64,000 nt of DNA, taken from the NCBI RefSeq assembly GCF_026239555.1, contig NZ_JAPIVP010000006.1, positions 1-64,000 on the forward strand, in the 5' to 3' direction. The position numbers and the translations under genes were made by a program. This stretch comes from Pedobacter sp. PF22-3 (GTDB lineage Bacteria; Bacteroidota; Bacteroidia; Sphingobacteriales; Sphingobacteriaceae). Of this stretch, positions 53,248 to 63,245 are shown in pieces. Each line of letters starts with the position of its first letter. Position 1 is the stretch's first letter. The notes under the pieces are model-generated. The model was not told the DNA's origin. It searched no databases and saw nothing but the letters and a program-made list of their open reading frames with translations.

Positions 53248-54548
53248 TATCTATCTCCTCTTTTCCTGTTTCCACCAAATCTCCTGTTGTTGCTGGCATT
53301 ACGTGGTTTGCCGCTCATATTACCATCGCCGCTTTTTTTAGCACCTCCGCCGCCTTTCGATTGGGCTTGTGGTTTACGTTTAACCTGGTTTTTAGCCAGC
53401 ATACTTTCCCAGGTTAATGGATAAGGATGATCGTCTACAACCGGAAGTGTAATTTTAATCAGTTTCTGGATATCCAATAAGTATTCGTTTTCTTCTGCAT
53501 CACAAAACGAAATGGCGATACCATTTGCCCCAGCACGGCCAGTACGGCCAATCCGGTGTACATAAGATTCAGGAATGTTTGGCAATTCGAAATTGAACAC
53601 ATGTGATAACTGATCAATATCGATACCACGTGCAGCAATATCCGTAGCAACCAAAACGCGTATTTTTCTATCTTTAAAATCAGTTAATGCCCTTTGTCTG
53701 GCATTTTGCGATTTGTTTCCATGAATAGCAGCAGCTTTGATCCCGGAGTGGGCCAAATCCTTAACAATACGGTCTGCACCATGTTTAGTACGTGTAAAAA
53801 CAAGGGCTGTCTGGATATTTTTATCTTCAAGTAGATGGATCAATAATTTCTTTTTATCTGGTTTATCTACAAAATAAACAGACTGCACAATGGTTTCTGC
53901 TGTAGAAGAAATAGGGGTAACCTCTACTTTTGTCGGACTAGATAAAATGGTATTGGCCAATTTCTGGATTTCATCTGGCATAGTTGCCGAGAAAAATAAA
54001 GTCTGGCGTTTAGCCGGTAATTTAGCTACTACTTTTTTCACATCATGAATAAAGCCCATATCCAACATGCGGTCGGCTTCATCTAGTACGAAAAGTTCGA
54101 TGGTATTTAAACTGATGAAACCCTGGTTCATTAAATCTAATAAACGTCCTGGTGTTGCCACTAAAATATCAACACCTTTTCTCAAGGCTTCTACCTGTGA
54201 GTGTTGGTTTACTCCACCAAAAATTACCAAACGGCGTAAATTTAAATTGCTTCCGTAAGCTTTGAAACTATCTTCAATTTGGATGGCAAGTTCGCGTGTT
54301 GGCGTTAAAACCAAGGCTTTAATGTTTTTGTTGGCCTTGGTATTGATGTGTTTTTCGTGCAGTAATTGCAGCATTGGGATGGCAAAGGCAGCAGTTTTTC
54401 CGGTACCGGTTTGTGCGCAGCCTAATAAATCCTTGCCTTTTAATATGGTTGGAATGGATTGCTCCTGTATGGGTGTCGGTTGTGAATAACCTTGGGTCTC
54501 AAGGGCCTTTAAAATAGGCTCAATGAGGTTTAATTCTTTGAATAACAT
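53247..54548 (-). CDS. DEAD-box RNA helicase (RhlE type)
   Basis: This ATP-dependent RNA helicase of 433 residues has, in order, the Q motif ([13 protein letters not shown]), motif I ([10 protein letters not shown]), motif II ([12 protein letters not shown]), motif III (SAT), motif IV ([10 protein letters not shown]), motif V ([10 protein letters not shown]) and motif VI ([10 protein letters not shown]). The C-terminal 60 residues are Lys/Gly/Arg/Asn-rich, a basic RNA-binding tail. The ATG at 54548 fits the family start; the longer frame to 54713 is unlikely. Such proteins help ribosome assembly and RNA turnover in the cold. Confidence 0.93.
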   Translation of the reverse strand: MLFKELNLIEPILKALETQGYSQPTPIQEQSIPTILKGKDLLGCAQTGTGKTAAFAIPMLQLLHEKHINTKANKNIKALVLTPTRELAIQIEDSFKAYGSNLNLRRLVIFGGVNQHSQVEALRKGVDILVATPGRLLDLMNQGFISLNTIELFVLDEADRMLDMGFIHDVKKVVAKLPAKRQTLFFSATMPDEIQKLANTILSSPTKVEVTPISSTAETIVQSVYFVDKPDKKKLLIHLLEDKNIQTALVFTRTKHGADRIVKDLAHSGIKAAAIHGNKSQNARQRALTDFKDRKIRVLVATDIAARGIDIDQLSHVFNFELPNIPESYVHRIGRTGRAGANGIAISFCDAEENEYLLDIQKLIKITLPVVDDHPYPLTWESMLAKNQVKRKPQAQSKGGGGAKKSGDGNMSGKPRNASNNRRFGGNRKRGDR

Positions 54549-54663
54549 GTATGTTTCTATGTAATATTTATTGAAGAAGCTAGAACAATCATTTGTTGAA
54601 GGACTAACTTGCGGAGAGAATATGCCATTTGAGAATGGCAAGCCCTTATTCCTGCTTCGGCGG

Positions 54664-54671
54664 CAAAGATA
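54664..54671 (-). promoter_or_regulatory. Putative -7 element of the DEAD-box helicase gene
   Basis: TATCTTTG on the minus strand matches TAnnTTTG exactly, about 115 bp before the ATG. Confidence 0.38.
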
Positions 54672-54855
54672 CAAAAAAAATGTAACACGAATATATTTTC
54701 TGATCTCAATCATTATTATACTACATAGATCTGATTATACTATTACATCATATTACTTTTAATTAGTATTTTATGGATTTATAATTTGTAGTATAATTAT
54801 TTTTATATGTATATTTATTTTTATTTAAGTGTATATTTTACACTAATGCATTATT

Positions 54856-54863
54856 TACTTTTG
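54856..54863 (+). promoter_or_regulatory. Putative -7 element of the SusC3 operon
   Basis: TACTTTTG matches TAnnTTTG exactly, 262 bp before the SusC3 start, in very AT-rich DNA. Confidence 0.38.
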
Positions 54864-54924
54864 AAAATACCATTATGTAAACCGTAAATAAAAACAACTA
54901 AAAAGCTTATCTAACCAACTACTT

Positions 54925-55017
54925 ATGAGAAAAAACTACTTACTTACCGGAGAAATCCATTCTTCTTCCATGCCTGCCTTTTTCTTAAAATTGGCAAATC
55001 AGGCAAAATCAACTTAA
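54925..55017 (+). CDS. Short leader ORF (30 codons) before SusC3
   Basis: The frame begins MRKNYLLTGEIH and ends at TAA 108 bp before SusC3. Its start context, TTATGAGAAAAA, is the same as in the leader ORF at 13786. Function unknown; it may regulate translation or transcription read-through. Confidence 0.3.
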   Translation: MRKNYLLTGEIHSSSMPAFFLKLANQAKST

Positions 55018-55124
55018 TAAATACTTCATCGTAAACTGATTGAAATAAACCGGTGCTGTTCGGTTTGTCAAGCTAAATCGAATCGGAGTATAAGTACGCA
55101 TTATTAACTAATCAATATAAACCT

Positions 55125-58100
55125 ATGAAACAAAATTTATTCTGTATCAGGAGGGGGTTTCTTCTCTTGTGTTTGGGAATGTTATTTGCACTTGGTGCAA
55201 TGGCCCAAACAAAAATCACTGGTAAAGTTATTGCGAGTGATGACAAATTACCTGTTGTTGGTGCAACAATCAAAATTAAGAATGGGACTGGTGGCACCAC
55301 CACCGACGCAAATGGAACATTTTCTTTAAATGCAAAAACTGGTGATGTATTAGTGATTTCTTTTATCGGATATGGGGCTAAAGAAGTAACAGTAGGCTCA
55401 CAAATCAATATTACTGTTGTTTTACAGGCCGAAAACAATAATTTAACCGAAGTGGTGGTAACCGGTTATTCAGCTCAAAGGAAAAAGGATTTGACGGGAG
55501 CCGTTGCTGTTGTAAGTATGGGACTGCTGAAAGCCCAACCTGCAGCTAGTGCAGTAGAAGCTTTGCAGGGTAAGGCTACAGGGGTGCAGATCATCAACGA
55601 TGGTGCACCCGGGTCCACGCCGCAGATCCGCATCAGGGGTATCAGTACCATCAATAACAATGAACCGCTATATGTAATTGACGGTGTGCCGTTTGAAGGC
55701 AAATTATCCTGGCTAAATCAAAACGATATCGAAAGCATGCAGGTGTTAAAGGATGCTTCTTCAGCCTCAATTTACGGATCACGCGCCAATAATGGGGTTG
55801 TAATTATTACGACCAAGAAAGGAGTAGCCGGATTACCAAAGATTACGCTCGATTCTTATTATGGTACGCAAGCTCCGCGTAAAGGCAGTTTTCCTGAAAT
55901 GATGAATCCTCAGCAATATGCCCAGTATGTGTTTGATGGCTATAAAAATGCTGGTAAAGCAATTGCCGCTGGCAAAAATTATGGTTCAGGACCAATCCCT
56001 GTACTGCCGGACTACCTGGTAGCAGGTTCAAAATTAGGTCAGGATATTACTGCTGCTGATGCTGATCCTTCCAAATATAATTACAGCCGCGATCCCAATT
56101 TATTCTATCAGATTACAAGAGCAAATAAGGAAGGTACCAACTGGTTTGATGAGATTACAGAATCGGCACCGGTACAGAATTACCAGATTGCCGCCACAGG
56201 TGGCGGGGAAAATGCGACCTATGCTTTTTCAGGTGGATATCTCGATCAGAAAGGAACCATCAAATATACCGGGTTTAAAAGGTATAATTTAAGATCAAAT
56301 ACGAGTATATCTGCTTTTAACAAACACGTTCGTTTTGGCGAAAATGCACAATACAGTTATTCTGAAGGCTTTGGTTTTGGTGTTAATCCCAATACGCCCG
56401 GAAGTTATCAGGATCAGGGTAGTGCTTTGGGCTGGGCCTATCGTATACCTACCATTATCCCCGTGTATGATATTGCCGGAAATTTTGCAGGTAGCCGCGG
56501 TAGCCAATTGGGAAATGCTGAAAATCCACTCGCTTTTCTTTATCGTGCAAAAGACAATAAAAACAAAAATAACTTCTTCTTTGGAAATGTTTTTGCTGAA
56601 GGCGATATCCTGCCAGGCCTGGTATTAAGAACCAATTTTGGCTTGCGTTATGAAAACTTTAACGGCCTATCTATGCGTTATCCAAACCTGGAATTCTCTG
56701 AAGGCAATAACTCTAATAACCTGAACGAATACCAGGGATACAATACCGAATGGACCTGGACCAACACTTTGAATTACAGTAAGGTTTTTAACGAGCTGCA
56801 CCGCTTAAATGTTCTGGTGGGTACAGAAGCCATCAGATCCAGATCACGCCAGCTAAATGCAGGCAGAAATGATTTCTTTATTCTGGGCAACCAGGATTAT
56901 TATTATCTGAGTACGGGTTCTTCGAATATCAGCAATACCAGTTTTGGCTCCATTGGATCATTGTTTTCTGTATTCGGAAAAGTAGATTATTCTTATAAAG
57001 ACCGCTACCTGGCCAGTCTGACATTCAGAAGGGATGGTTCTTCAAACTTTGGTCCGAACAATAGATACGGTAATTATCCGGCAGGAAGTGTAGCCTGGAG
57101 ATTATCGGAAGAAGAATTTATGAAAAGCATAAAATGGGTGAGTGATTTAAAACTCCGCTTAGGTTATGGCCAGACCGGAAATCAGCGGATTCCACCTTAT
57201 CAGTACATTAACCGTTTCCAAAGTTCTATCATCAATTCTGCATATGCTGTTGGTGGTGCGAACGGATTAACTACCGGTGTATGGCAGAATGCTTATCAAA
57301 ATGCTGATGTAAAATGGGAATCGTTGAAAGCCCTGAACATTGGACTTGATTTTAGTTTGTGGGGAGGTGCAATAGATGGGTCGGTAGATTGGTACAACAA
57401 AAAAACATCTGATATGCTTTATAACCTTCCTTTACCATCAAGTGTAGTTGGTTTAGGAAGCTCGCCATTTGTGAATATCGGTGATATGAGCAACAAAGGG
57501 CTTGAGTTTAATGTAGCTTATCATTATGGAATCAAAGATAACAGCCCGCTAAAGTTTGATGTTGGTGTAAATTTCTCTAAAAATAAAAATGAGATTGTGC
57601 GTTTAGCCCCTGGTATTTTTAACCAGATTTATGGAAATTACAGGAGTTTGCAAACCAGTGTACTGCAGGAAGGTGCCCCATTTGGTTCGTTTTTTGGGTA
57701 TAAAACAGCTGGAATTTACCAGAGCACTGCCGATATTCAGGGCAATCCGTCTTACGCAGGTGCCAGGGTTGGTGGTTTGCGCTATCAGGATATTAATGGC
57801 GACGGGGTAATTGATCCTAAAGACCGGACCATTATCGGAGATCCCAATCCTGATTTTACTGTTGGCTTAAACTTAAATGCTTCCTATAAAAACTTTGATA
57901 TTGCTGCATTTATCTATGGCGTTCAGGGCAATGATATTTTTCAGGCCACACGCTATTTTACCGATTTCCCTTCTTTCGATGGTGCTAAAAGTACCAGACT
58001 GTTAAATGCATGGAGTCCTTCGAACCCAAGCAGTTTAATACCTTCTGCTTATGCAGGTGCATCCGATCTGGAATTTGCTTCATCAAGTTATTACATTCAG

Positions 58101-58355
58101 GATGGAAGTTTTTTAAGGTTAAAAAATATACAGCTTGGTTATTCAATTCCTACCACTAAGGCATTTGGTGCAAATTCGCCCATCAGCAAATTGAGGGTTT
58201 ATGTAAGTGCAACCAATTTATTTACAATAACGAAGTATACAGGTATGGATCCTGAGGTCAGCCAGATTACAGATACTTTTTCTGCACCAGGAGTAGATCA
58301 GGGTGTTTATCCTTCTCCACGTCAGTTTTTAATCGGTATTAATGTTGGATTTTAA
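55125..58355 (+). CDS. SusC/RagA TonB-linked outer-membrane transporter 3
   Basis: The 1076-residue protein has a signal peptide ending AMAQ near residue 28. A carboxypeptidase-regulatory-like domain follows (ITGKVIASDDKLPVVGATIK), then the plug (EVVVTGYSAQRKKDLTGAVA, PQIRIRGISTINNNEPLYVI, MQVLKDASSASIYGSRANNG) and a barrel ending FLIGINVGF. SusD3 begins 14 bp downstream. No glycoside hydrolase, regulator or LacI-type operator lies with this pair, so its substrate is unknown. Confidence 0.93.
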   Translation: MKQNLFCIRRGFLLLCLGMLFALGAMAQTKITGKVIASDDKLPVVGATIKIKNGTGGTTTDANGTFSLNAKTGDVLVISFIGYGAKEVTVGSQINITVVLQAENNNLTEVVVTGYSAQRKKDLTGAVAVVSMGLLKAQPAASAVEALQGKATGVQIINDGAPGSTPQIRIRGISTINNNEPLYVIDGVPFEGKLSWLNQNDIESMQVLKDASSASIYGSRANNGVVIITTKKGVAGLPKITLDSYYGTQAPRKGSFPEMMNPQQYAQYVFDGYKNAGKAIAAGKNYGSGPIPVLPDYLVAGSKLGQDITAADADPSKYNYSRDPNLFYQITRANKEGTNWFDEITESAPVQNYQIAATGGGENATYAFSGGYLDQKGTIKYTGFKRYNLRSNTSISAFNKHVRFGENAQYSYSEGFGFGVNPNTPGSYQDQGSALGWAYRIPTIIPVYDIAGNFAGSRGSQLGNAENPLAFLYRAKDNKNKNNFFFGNVFAEGDILPGLVLRTNFGLRYENFNGLSMRYPNLEFSEGNNSNNLNEYQGYNTEWTWTNTLNYSKVFNELHRLNVLVGTEAIRSRSRQLNAGRNDFFILGNQDYYYLSTGSSNISNTSFGSIGSLFSVFGKVDYSYKDRYLASLTFRRDGSSNFGPNNRYGNYPAGSVAWRLSEEEFMKSIKWVSDLKLRLGYGQTGNQRIPPYQYINRFQSSIINSAYAVGGANGLTTGVWQNAYQNADVKWESLKALNIGLDFSLWGGAIDGSVDWYNKKTSDMLYNLPLPSSVVGLGSSPFVNIGDMSNKGLEFNVAYHYGIKDNSPLKFDVGVNFSKNKNEIVRLAPGIFNQIYGNYRSLQTSVLQEGAPFGSFFGYKTAGIYQSTADIQGNPSYAGARVGGLRYQDINGDGVIDPKDRTIIGDPNPDFTVGLNLNASYKNFDIAAFIYGVQGNDIFQATRYFTDFPSFDGAKSTRLLNAWSPSNPSSLIPSAYAGASDLEFASSSYYIQDGSFLRLKNIQLGYSIPTTKAFGANSPISKLRVYVSATNLFTITKYTGMDPEVSQITDTFSAPGVDQGVYPSPRQFLIGINVGF

Positions 58356-58369
58356 TTAAAAGAATAAAG

Positions 58370-60082
58370 ATGAAACATATAAAATATATTCTGCTCTCCT
58401 TTCTGATCTTTTCAACTTTCTCATGTAAGAAAGAATTTTTGACCCTGCAACCGCAAGGCGAACTAACAGAAGCACAGCTAACCACACAAGATGGAGTGGA
58501 GGGTTTATTGGTAGGTGCGTATAGCCTATTAAACGGTAATGTAAATGGTACTTATGGTAATTATGGCGCTGCGCCCAGCCAGTGGTTATTCGGTGAGGTG
58601 GCATCTGATAATGCCCATAAAGGTAGTAGCGTTGGCGATCAGCCCCCTATGAACGCCATTGAGCAACATTCGCCAACCAGCACAAACGATAATTTATCGA
58701 ATCTTTGGGACAGGTGTTTCGAAGGGATTCAACGTTGCAACAATACCCTTAAAATATTAGCCAATCTACAGGCGGGAAATGGATCTGCCAAATTTGGCGA
58801 TGCCAGGGCCAAGGAGATACAGGGTGAAGCCCGATTATTGCGCGCACACTATTACTTCTTTTTAGTGAGAGTGTTTAAATTGGTGCCTTACGTTACCGAG
58901 GCCAGCAGTGGTACATTTGTGCCTAACGATAAAGATATTTATCCTAATATTATAGCTGATCTTCAATATGCCGTAGATAATCTGACGACAACCAAACCTA
59001 AAAATCAAAAGGGAAGGGTTGATAAATATGCTGCCCAGGCTTATCTTGGAAAAGTTTACCTATACCAGAAAAAGTATACGGAGGCTTATGATCTTCTAAA
59101 CGCAGTAATTTTGGCTAAGGCAGACTTAACCACTATGCCTTATTCAGATAATTTCGATATTACCAAGGAAGACGGTCCGGAAACCATTATGTCTGTTCAG
59201 CATTCAGTAGGTACCGACGGTACTGGTGGAGATAACGGTAACGTGGGCGATATCCTGAATTTTCCTTATGGTAACACCCCGATCAACTGCTGTGGTTTCT
59301 TCCAACCTTCTATTGATCTGGCTAATTCTTTTAAAGTGGATATAGCTGGTTTGCCTTTACTGGATGGTAGTTATCGTAACAATCCATATCAATCAGATTT
59401 TGGTTTAACTGGGTCAGCAAAAGACAACTACGTAGTGGATAAAACCTTGCCTTTTGATCCGCGCATAGAATCGACCATTGGCAGAAGGGGTGTTCCGTAT
59501 CGCGATTGGGGGATTATGGCAGGTGATACCTGGATTCGTGATGCTTCAAATGGTGGGCCTTTCGTTGCCGTTAAAAATACCATAGAAGCTTCGCAGGTGG
59601 CCAGTGGCACCGCACCGGGTACTACAAATGTAACCGGGCTAAATGTAAACCTGATCCGCTTGGGTGACGTTTACCTTATGGCTGCAGAATGTGCCGTAGA
59701 AAAAGGCGACTTACCTAGGGCTTTAGTACTTGTAAATGCTGTAAGGGCCCGAGCCGCAAAAATTACCCCGCAACAAATAAATGGTGCACCTGCTGCTGCA
59801 TATAAAGTAAGCCCATATACATCATTCCCCAATGATACCTATGCCAGAAATGCAGTTCGGTTTGAGCGTAGGCTTGAGTTGGCTATGGAGGGCCACCGGT
59901 TTTTCGATCTGGTACGTTGGGGCATAGCGAAACAAACGCTCGAAAGTTATTTCTCCTTTGAAGGTGGATATTTTGATTATCTGAAAGGCATAACCATCGA
60001 AAGCAGGGACGAATATTTTCCTTTACCTCAGGATCAGATTGACAGAAGTAAAGGTACATTAAAACAAAATCCTGGATATTAG
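58370..60082 (+). CDS. SusD/RagB surface glycan-binding lipoprotein 3
   Basis: The 570-residue lipoprotein (lipobox IFSTFSC, Cys19) has the SusD helix EARLLRAHYYFFLVRVF and the C-terminal signature ARNAVRFERRLELAMEGHRF followed by DLVRWG, FPLPQDQIDRS and QNPGY. It is the partner of SusC3 and is followed by a terminator. Confidence 0.93.
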   Translation: MKHIKYILLSFLIFSTFSCKKEFLTLQPQGELTEAQLTTQDGVEGLLVGAYSLLNGNVNGTYGNYGAAPSQWLFGEVASDNAHKGSSVGDQPPMNAIEQHSPTSTNDNLSNLWDRCFEGIQRCNNTLKILANLQAGNGSAKFGDARAKEIQGEARLLRAHYYFFLVRVFKLVPYVTEASSGTFVPNDKDIYPNIIADLQYAVDNLTTTKPKNQKGRVDKYAAQAYLGKVYLYQKKYTEAYDLLNAVILAKADLTTMPYSDNFDITKEDGPETIMSVQHSVGTDGTGGDNGNVGDILNFPYGNTPINCCGFFQPSIDLANSFKVDIAGLPLLDGSYRNNPYQSDFGLTGSAKDNYVVDKTLPFDPRIESTIGRRGVPYRDWGIMAGDTWIRDASNGGPFVAVKNTIEASQVASGTAPGTTNVTGLNVNLIRLGDVYLMAAECAVEKGDLPRALVLVNAVRARAAKITPQQINGAPAAAYKVSPYTSFPNDTYARNAVRFERRLELAMEGHRFFDLVRWGIAKQTLESYFSFEGGYFDYLKGITIESRDEYFPLPQDQIDRSKGTLKQNPGY

Positions 60083-60106
60083 GAAAATTTATAAATGAAG
60101 TACATT

Positions 60107-60145
60107 AACGGAGCGATGATCATAAACATCGCTCCGTTGATGTTT
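60107..60145 (+). terminator. Rho-independent terminator
   Basis: AACGGAGCGATG pairs with CATCGCTCCGTT around an 8-nt loop. The T-run is short (GATGTTTT). Confidence 0.75.
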
Positions 60146-60268
60146 TACTGCATTTTAAGCCTTGATTTTGTGCGCTCTAGTAACCCAAGCAGCACATAAA
60201 CTGCTTTCCAAAAAATCTGATATTCTAGCGCAAATTTTATTAAGGAGCTTAGGTTATTAGATTGCATC

Positions 60269-60301
60269 GACTCCCAACTCAAAACGCTTAACGCCAAACT
60301 A
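60269..60301. repeat. Heptad-repeat array overlapping the transporter stop
   Basis: Units GACTCCC, AACTCAA, AACGCTT, AACGCCA, AACTATT run in register, and the last contains the stop codon (60299-60301) of the minus-strand MFS gene. Confidence 0.68.
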
Positions 60302-61633
60302 TTTCTCTTCCTTAAACCTGCTGAAAACCAACAGCGCTATCAAACAAAGACCGAAACCTACCACACCGTTTAGCCTTAATCCGTAATCATTGCCCGGATC
60401 TTTACCATAAATGGTAAGCATAGCGAAAATGGCAATCCCCAGGGTTTGACCAAGTTTTACAAAAAGATATTTCACCGCGAAGAACATGCCTTCGTGGTTT
60501 TCGCCTGTTTTTAAAGTGTCTTTTTGGGCAATATCGGCTAAAATTGCAGTAGGTAAAATACCAAGTGCTGCTAATGGAAAAGAGGCCGATAATACCAGAA
60601 TGTATATTTGTGTATATGGACCAAATGGTAATTTACCTAAAAAGAAAATAGTAACGAAGATTAAGCACAATACACCAAAGGCAAGCAATACAAAAGGTTT
60701 TTTCCCAATTCTGGCAGAACCGAAATTTACCAGCGGATAAAATAACAAAGAAGCCATGACCATGGCACCCATAAATTTGCCGCCTTCTGATTCCGGCAGA
60801 CCCAATAAAACCGTACAAAAGAATAATAAACCGCTTGATATAATACTCAGTGCGGTATAAAAGGCAAAATCAGAAATAAGGTAGTATTTAAAATTACTAT
60901 TTTTAAAAGTGCTTTTTATAGCTGGCCATAACGGAACGTGCGTGGGTTTGGCTACCGTAAATTCTTTTTCATTAATGAAAAAAACCGGTAATAACATCAC
61001 CAATCCGGAGAGGACACACAAACCCCATATTGCCGCCTGAATGGCTTCGCTGCGGTTGGCCACATGAAAATTAGCCTCAACCAAATCGGCAAAGTTGTTG
61101 GTGCAGGCCGATAAAATAATGCCGATAACGAAGCCTACCTGCTGGTAGCTGGATAGTTTAACTTTTTGCCTCGGTGTGTTGGTTACTTCGGCCAGTAAAG
61201 CATTATAGGGAATAATATACGTGGTAACCGATATAAAAAATAAACAAAGGGTAATGGTGAGCCACCAGGCATTATGCAAGCTTTCTGTTTTTTGGATGGG
61301 ATAAAAAACCAGTCCGCAGAAAAGCATAGACGGCACAATAGCCCATTTCATAAAAGGCATCCTGCGGCCGTTTTTATTGGTGCTCGCATCACTTCTTGAG
61401 GCGATGAAAGGATCATAAATGGCATCTACCAACCTACCCGAGGCAGCAATTATAGAAAGGATATTAAATGCACCCAATAAAACAAGTTGTGGTACCAAAG
61501 GTGGTAAGCCGGCATTACTTGGGGGCAGGTAGAAATAGGGAAGCATAACGATGATGATATTGGTCATCGTACTCCAACCGATCATACCGGCAGCATAAGC
61601 AATTTCTTGTTTTAAGGAGAGTGTTTTGTTCAT
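60299..61633 (-). CDS. GPH/MelB-type sugar:cation symporter (MFS)
   Basis: The 444-residue inner-membrane protein has 12 predicted spans and glycoside-pentoside-hexuronide family features: SLKQEIAYAAGMIGWSTMTN at the start, the cation-site loop ASGRLVDAIYDPFIASRSDA and the internal IPYNALLAEVTNTPRQKVKL. It would import a mono- or disaccharide across the inner membrane. Lying next to the SusC3/SusD3 operon in convergent orientation, it may handle the same sugar, but that is inference. Confidence 0.88.
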   Translation of the reverse strand: MNKTLSLKQEIAYAAGMIGWSTMTNIIIVMLPYFYLPPSNAGLPPLVPQLVLLGAFNILSIIAASGRLVDAIYDPFIASRSDASTNKNGRRMPFMKWAIVPSMLFCGLVFYPIQKTESLHNAWWLTITLCLFFISVTTYIIPYNALLAEVTNTPRQKVKLSSYQQVGFVIGIILSACTNNFADLVEANFHVANRSEAIQAAIWGLCVLSGLVMLLPVFFINEKEFTVAKPTHVPLWPAIKSTFKNSNFKYYLISDFAFYTALSIISSGLLFFCTVLLGLPESEGGKFMGAMVMASLLFYPLVNFGSARIGKKPFVLLAFGVLCLIFVTIFFLGKLPFGPYTQIYILVLSASFPLAALGILPTAILADIAQKDTLKTGENHEGMFFAVKYLFVKLGQTLGIAIFAMLTIYGKDPGNDYGLRLNGVVGFGLCLIALLVFSRFKEEK

Positions 61634-61907
61634 TAATTTTTTTAAGTTCTTTTATGTTTTTTTGTAAAGCAAGTTGCTGTGTAATCGGTTAGATCAGTCC
61701 TGCTTTCCATTTTATTTCGCTGCGCTTCATGTTCATTCCAATCAGGTTTATTTTACTTAGGTCTGCCTTTCTATCTTAAACCCGACAGGAGCAAAAATAC
61801 TTTTTGTAGCACCTTCTACAGGCTCAGGATGACAATAACAAAAAGATTGTAGCGTATGGCGGGACTATCGAAACCAACCAGCGCTGCAATTGCTTTTCAA
61901 ATTAAAA

Positions 61908-63245
61908 CTATTTTTTCTTAAACCACCTACTCACAAAATAAATCGCCAGAAAGCCAATAAAAATATATAAACCATTAAGTGCTGCATTTTGATCATCAGC
62001 GTAAATGCTGAAGGCAACAAAAGTATAAGCAGCAATAAATATGATAGGCAATATAGGATATAAAGGGACAGTATAGATGTTTTTTTTATCAAGATGTGCT
62101 GTTCTTTTTCGAAGAATAAAAATTGTGGCTGCCGAACTGGCCATACTGATGCTTTCTAAGAAAATGGTATAGTTTAAAATTTTATCGAAGGTTTTGGCAT
62201 AGAAAATAATCACCACTGCAATCAAGGTGAAAACGGTTAAACTAACCGTAATTACTTCTGTTTTTTTATTCATCCTGCTGAATATTTTGGGCAGGGCACC
62301 CTCTTCGCCCATGGCAAACATTGCCCTTGGGTTGCTCAACAGATTTACATTAACATAGCCCATTACCGAGATAAATATGATAACAGAGAGTACACTAAAT
62401 CCTGCCGGACCAAATATTTTTGAAGCCAATATTGCCGCTATACTTTCTGCCGATTTTAATTCTTCGAAACCGATTACCCTCACATATACATAGTTGATAG
62501 CCAGGTAAAGAATCAAAATAATGGTTAAACCGATAATAATAGAACGTGGAATTACTTTTTTGGCTTCTTTAACTTCGCCACCAAAGTTGATGGTTTGTGC
62601 ATAACCTGCGTAAGAAAAAGAAACGGCAATTAAGCAAAGGCCTAAAGCTTTTCCATAATCAGACCAGTTTGGTAAAGCCCCTTTTGCTGATTTAAAAATG
62701 GGTATAATGGTTTGTGTTTGTTTACCAAAAAATATTGCGCAAATGAGCGTTAAAATCATCCCGATTTTAATTACCGTTAATATATTTTGCGTTTTGGCAC
62801 TCGCTTTTAAGCCTAACAGATTAATCAAATAAAAAACCAGAATGGTGGTAATGGCTATGGCTATCCTGGATGTTTCGGTTTGTATTGCTGGCGGTAAAAT
62901 GATCTTGCTCAGGTACTCTGCTCCAATAATAGATATGGCCGCTACCGATGCCGCGCTTGAAATAATCACAATGCAATTAATGGCAAAAGCAATAGAAGGA
63001 TGGTAGGCCACCGAGAAGATTTTATAATAGCCACCGGTTACCGGAAAACGCGATCCGATTTCGGCATAAGTTAATGCCCCGCAAAAAGCCACAAAACCAC
63101 CGATAAACCAGGCCAGGTAAAACAATTCAGGAATTTGAGCTTTAGCAGCTACATTTACAGGTGTACGGAAAACACCCATACCAATAACTAAACTCACCAC
63201 AATCATGGATAAATCAAAAAGCGAAAGCTGTTTTTTCGGTTGCAT
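61908..63245 (-). CDS. APC family amino-acid permease
   Basis: The 445-residue inner-membrane protein has 12 hydrophobic segments and the APC start LSLFDLSMIVVSLVIGMGVF with its helix-breaking GMGVF substrate site. The motif TYAEIGSRFPVTGGYYKIFS and a later SNPRAMFAMGEEGALPKIFS also fit. Substrate is not evident. It stands alone. Confidence 0.9.
   Translation of the reverse strand: MQPKKQLSLFDLSMIVVSLVIGMGVFRTPVNVAAKAQIPELFYLAWFIGGFVAFCGALTYAEIGSRFPVTGGYYKIFSVAYHPSIAFAINCIVIISSAASVAAISIIGAEYLSKIILPPAIQTETSRIAIAITTILVFYLINLLGLKASAKTQNILTVIKIGMILTLICAIFFGKQTQTIIPIFKSAKGALPNWSDYGKALGLCLIAVSFSYAGYAQTINFGGEVKEAKKVIPRSIIIGLTIILILYLAINYVYVRVIGFEELKSAESIAAILASKIFGPAGFSVLSVIIFISVMGYVNVNLLSNPRAMFAMGEEGALPKIFSRMNKKTEVITVSLTVFTLIAVVIIFYAKTFDKILNYTIFLESISMASSAATIFILRKRTAHLDKKNIYTVPLYPILPIIFIAAYTFVAFSIYADDQNAALNGLYIFIGFLAIYFVSRWFKKK

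Larger units (their letters stand above)
54549..55124. other. Divergent control region of helicase and SusC3
   Basis: The helicase side has a TGCCATTtgagAATGGCA hairpin (54622-54639) and TATCTTTG (minus, 54664-54671), giving it a leader of about 110 nt. The central part (54714-54900) is extremely AT-rich. The SusC3 side has TACTTTTG at 54856 and a 30-codon ORF at 54925, giving a leader of about 250 nt. No LacI-type palindrome is present. Confidence 0.5.

Noticed and set aside
53247..54713. Longer form of the helicase starting at 54713
   Set aside because: The extra 55 residues precede the conserved [16 protein letters not shown] start, are low quality, and would require translation through the promoter-like TATCTTTG at 54664.
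159..60301. CRISPR array among the short repeats
   Set aside because: Units are 7 nt, degenerate and contiguous, with no spacers and no cas genes.
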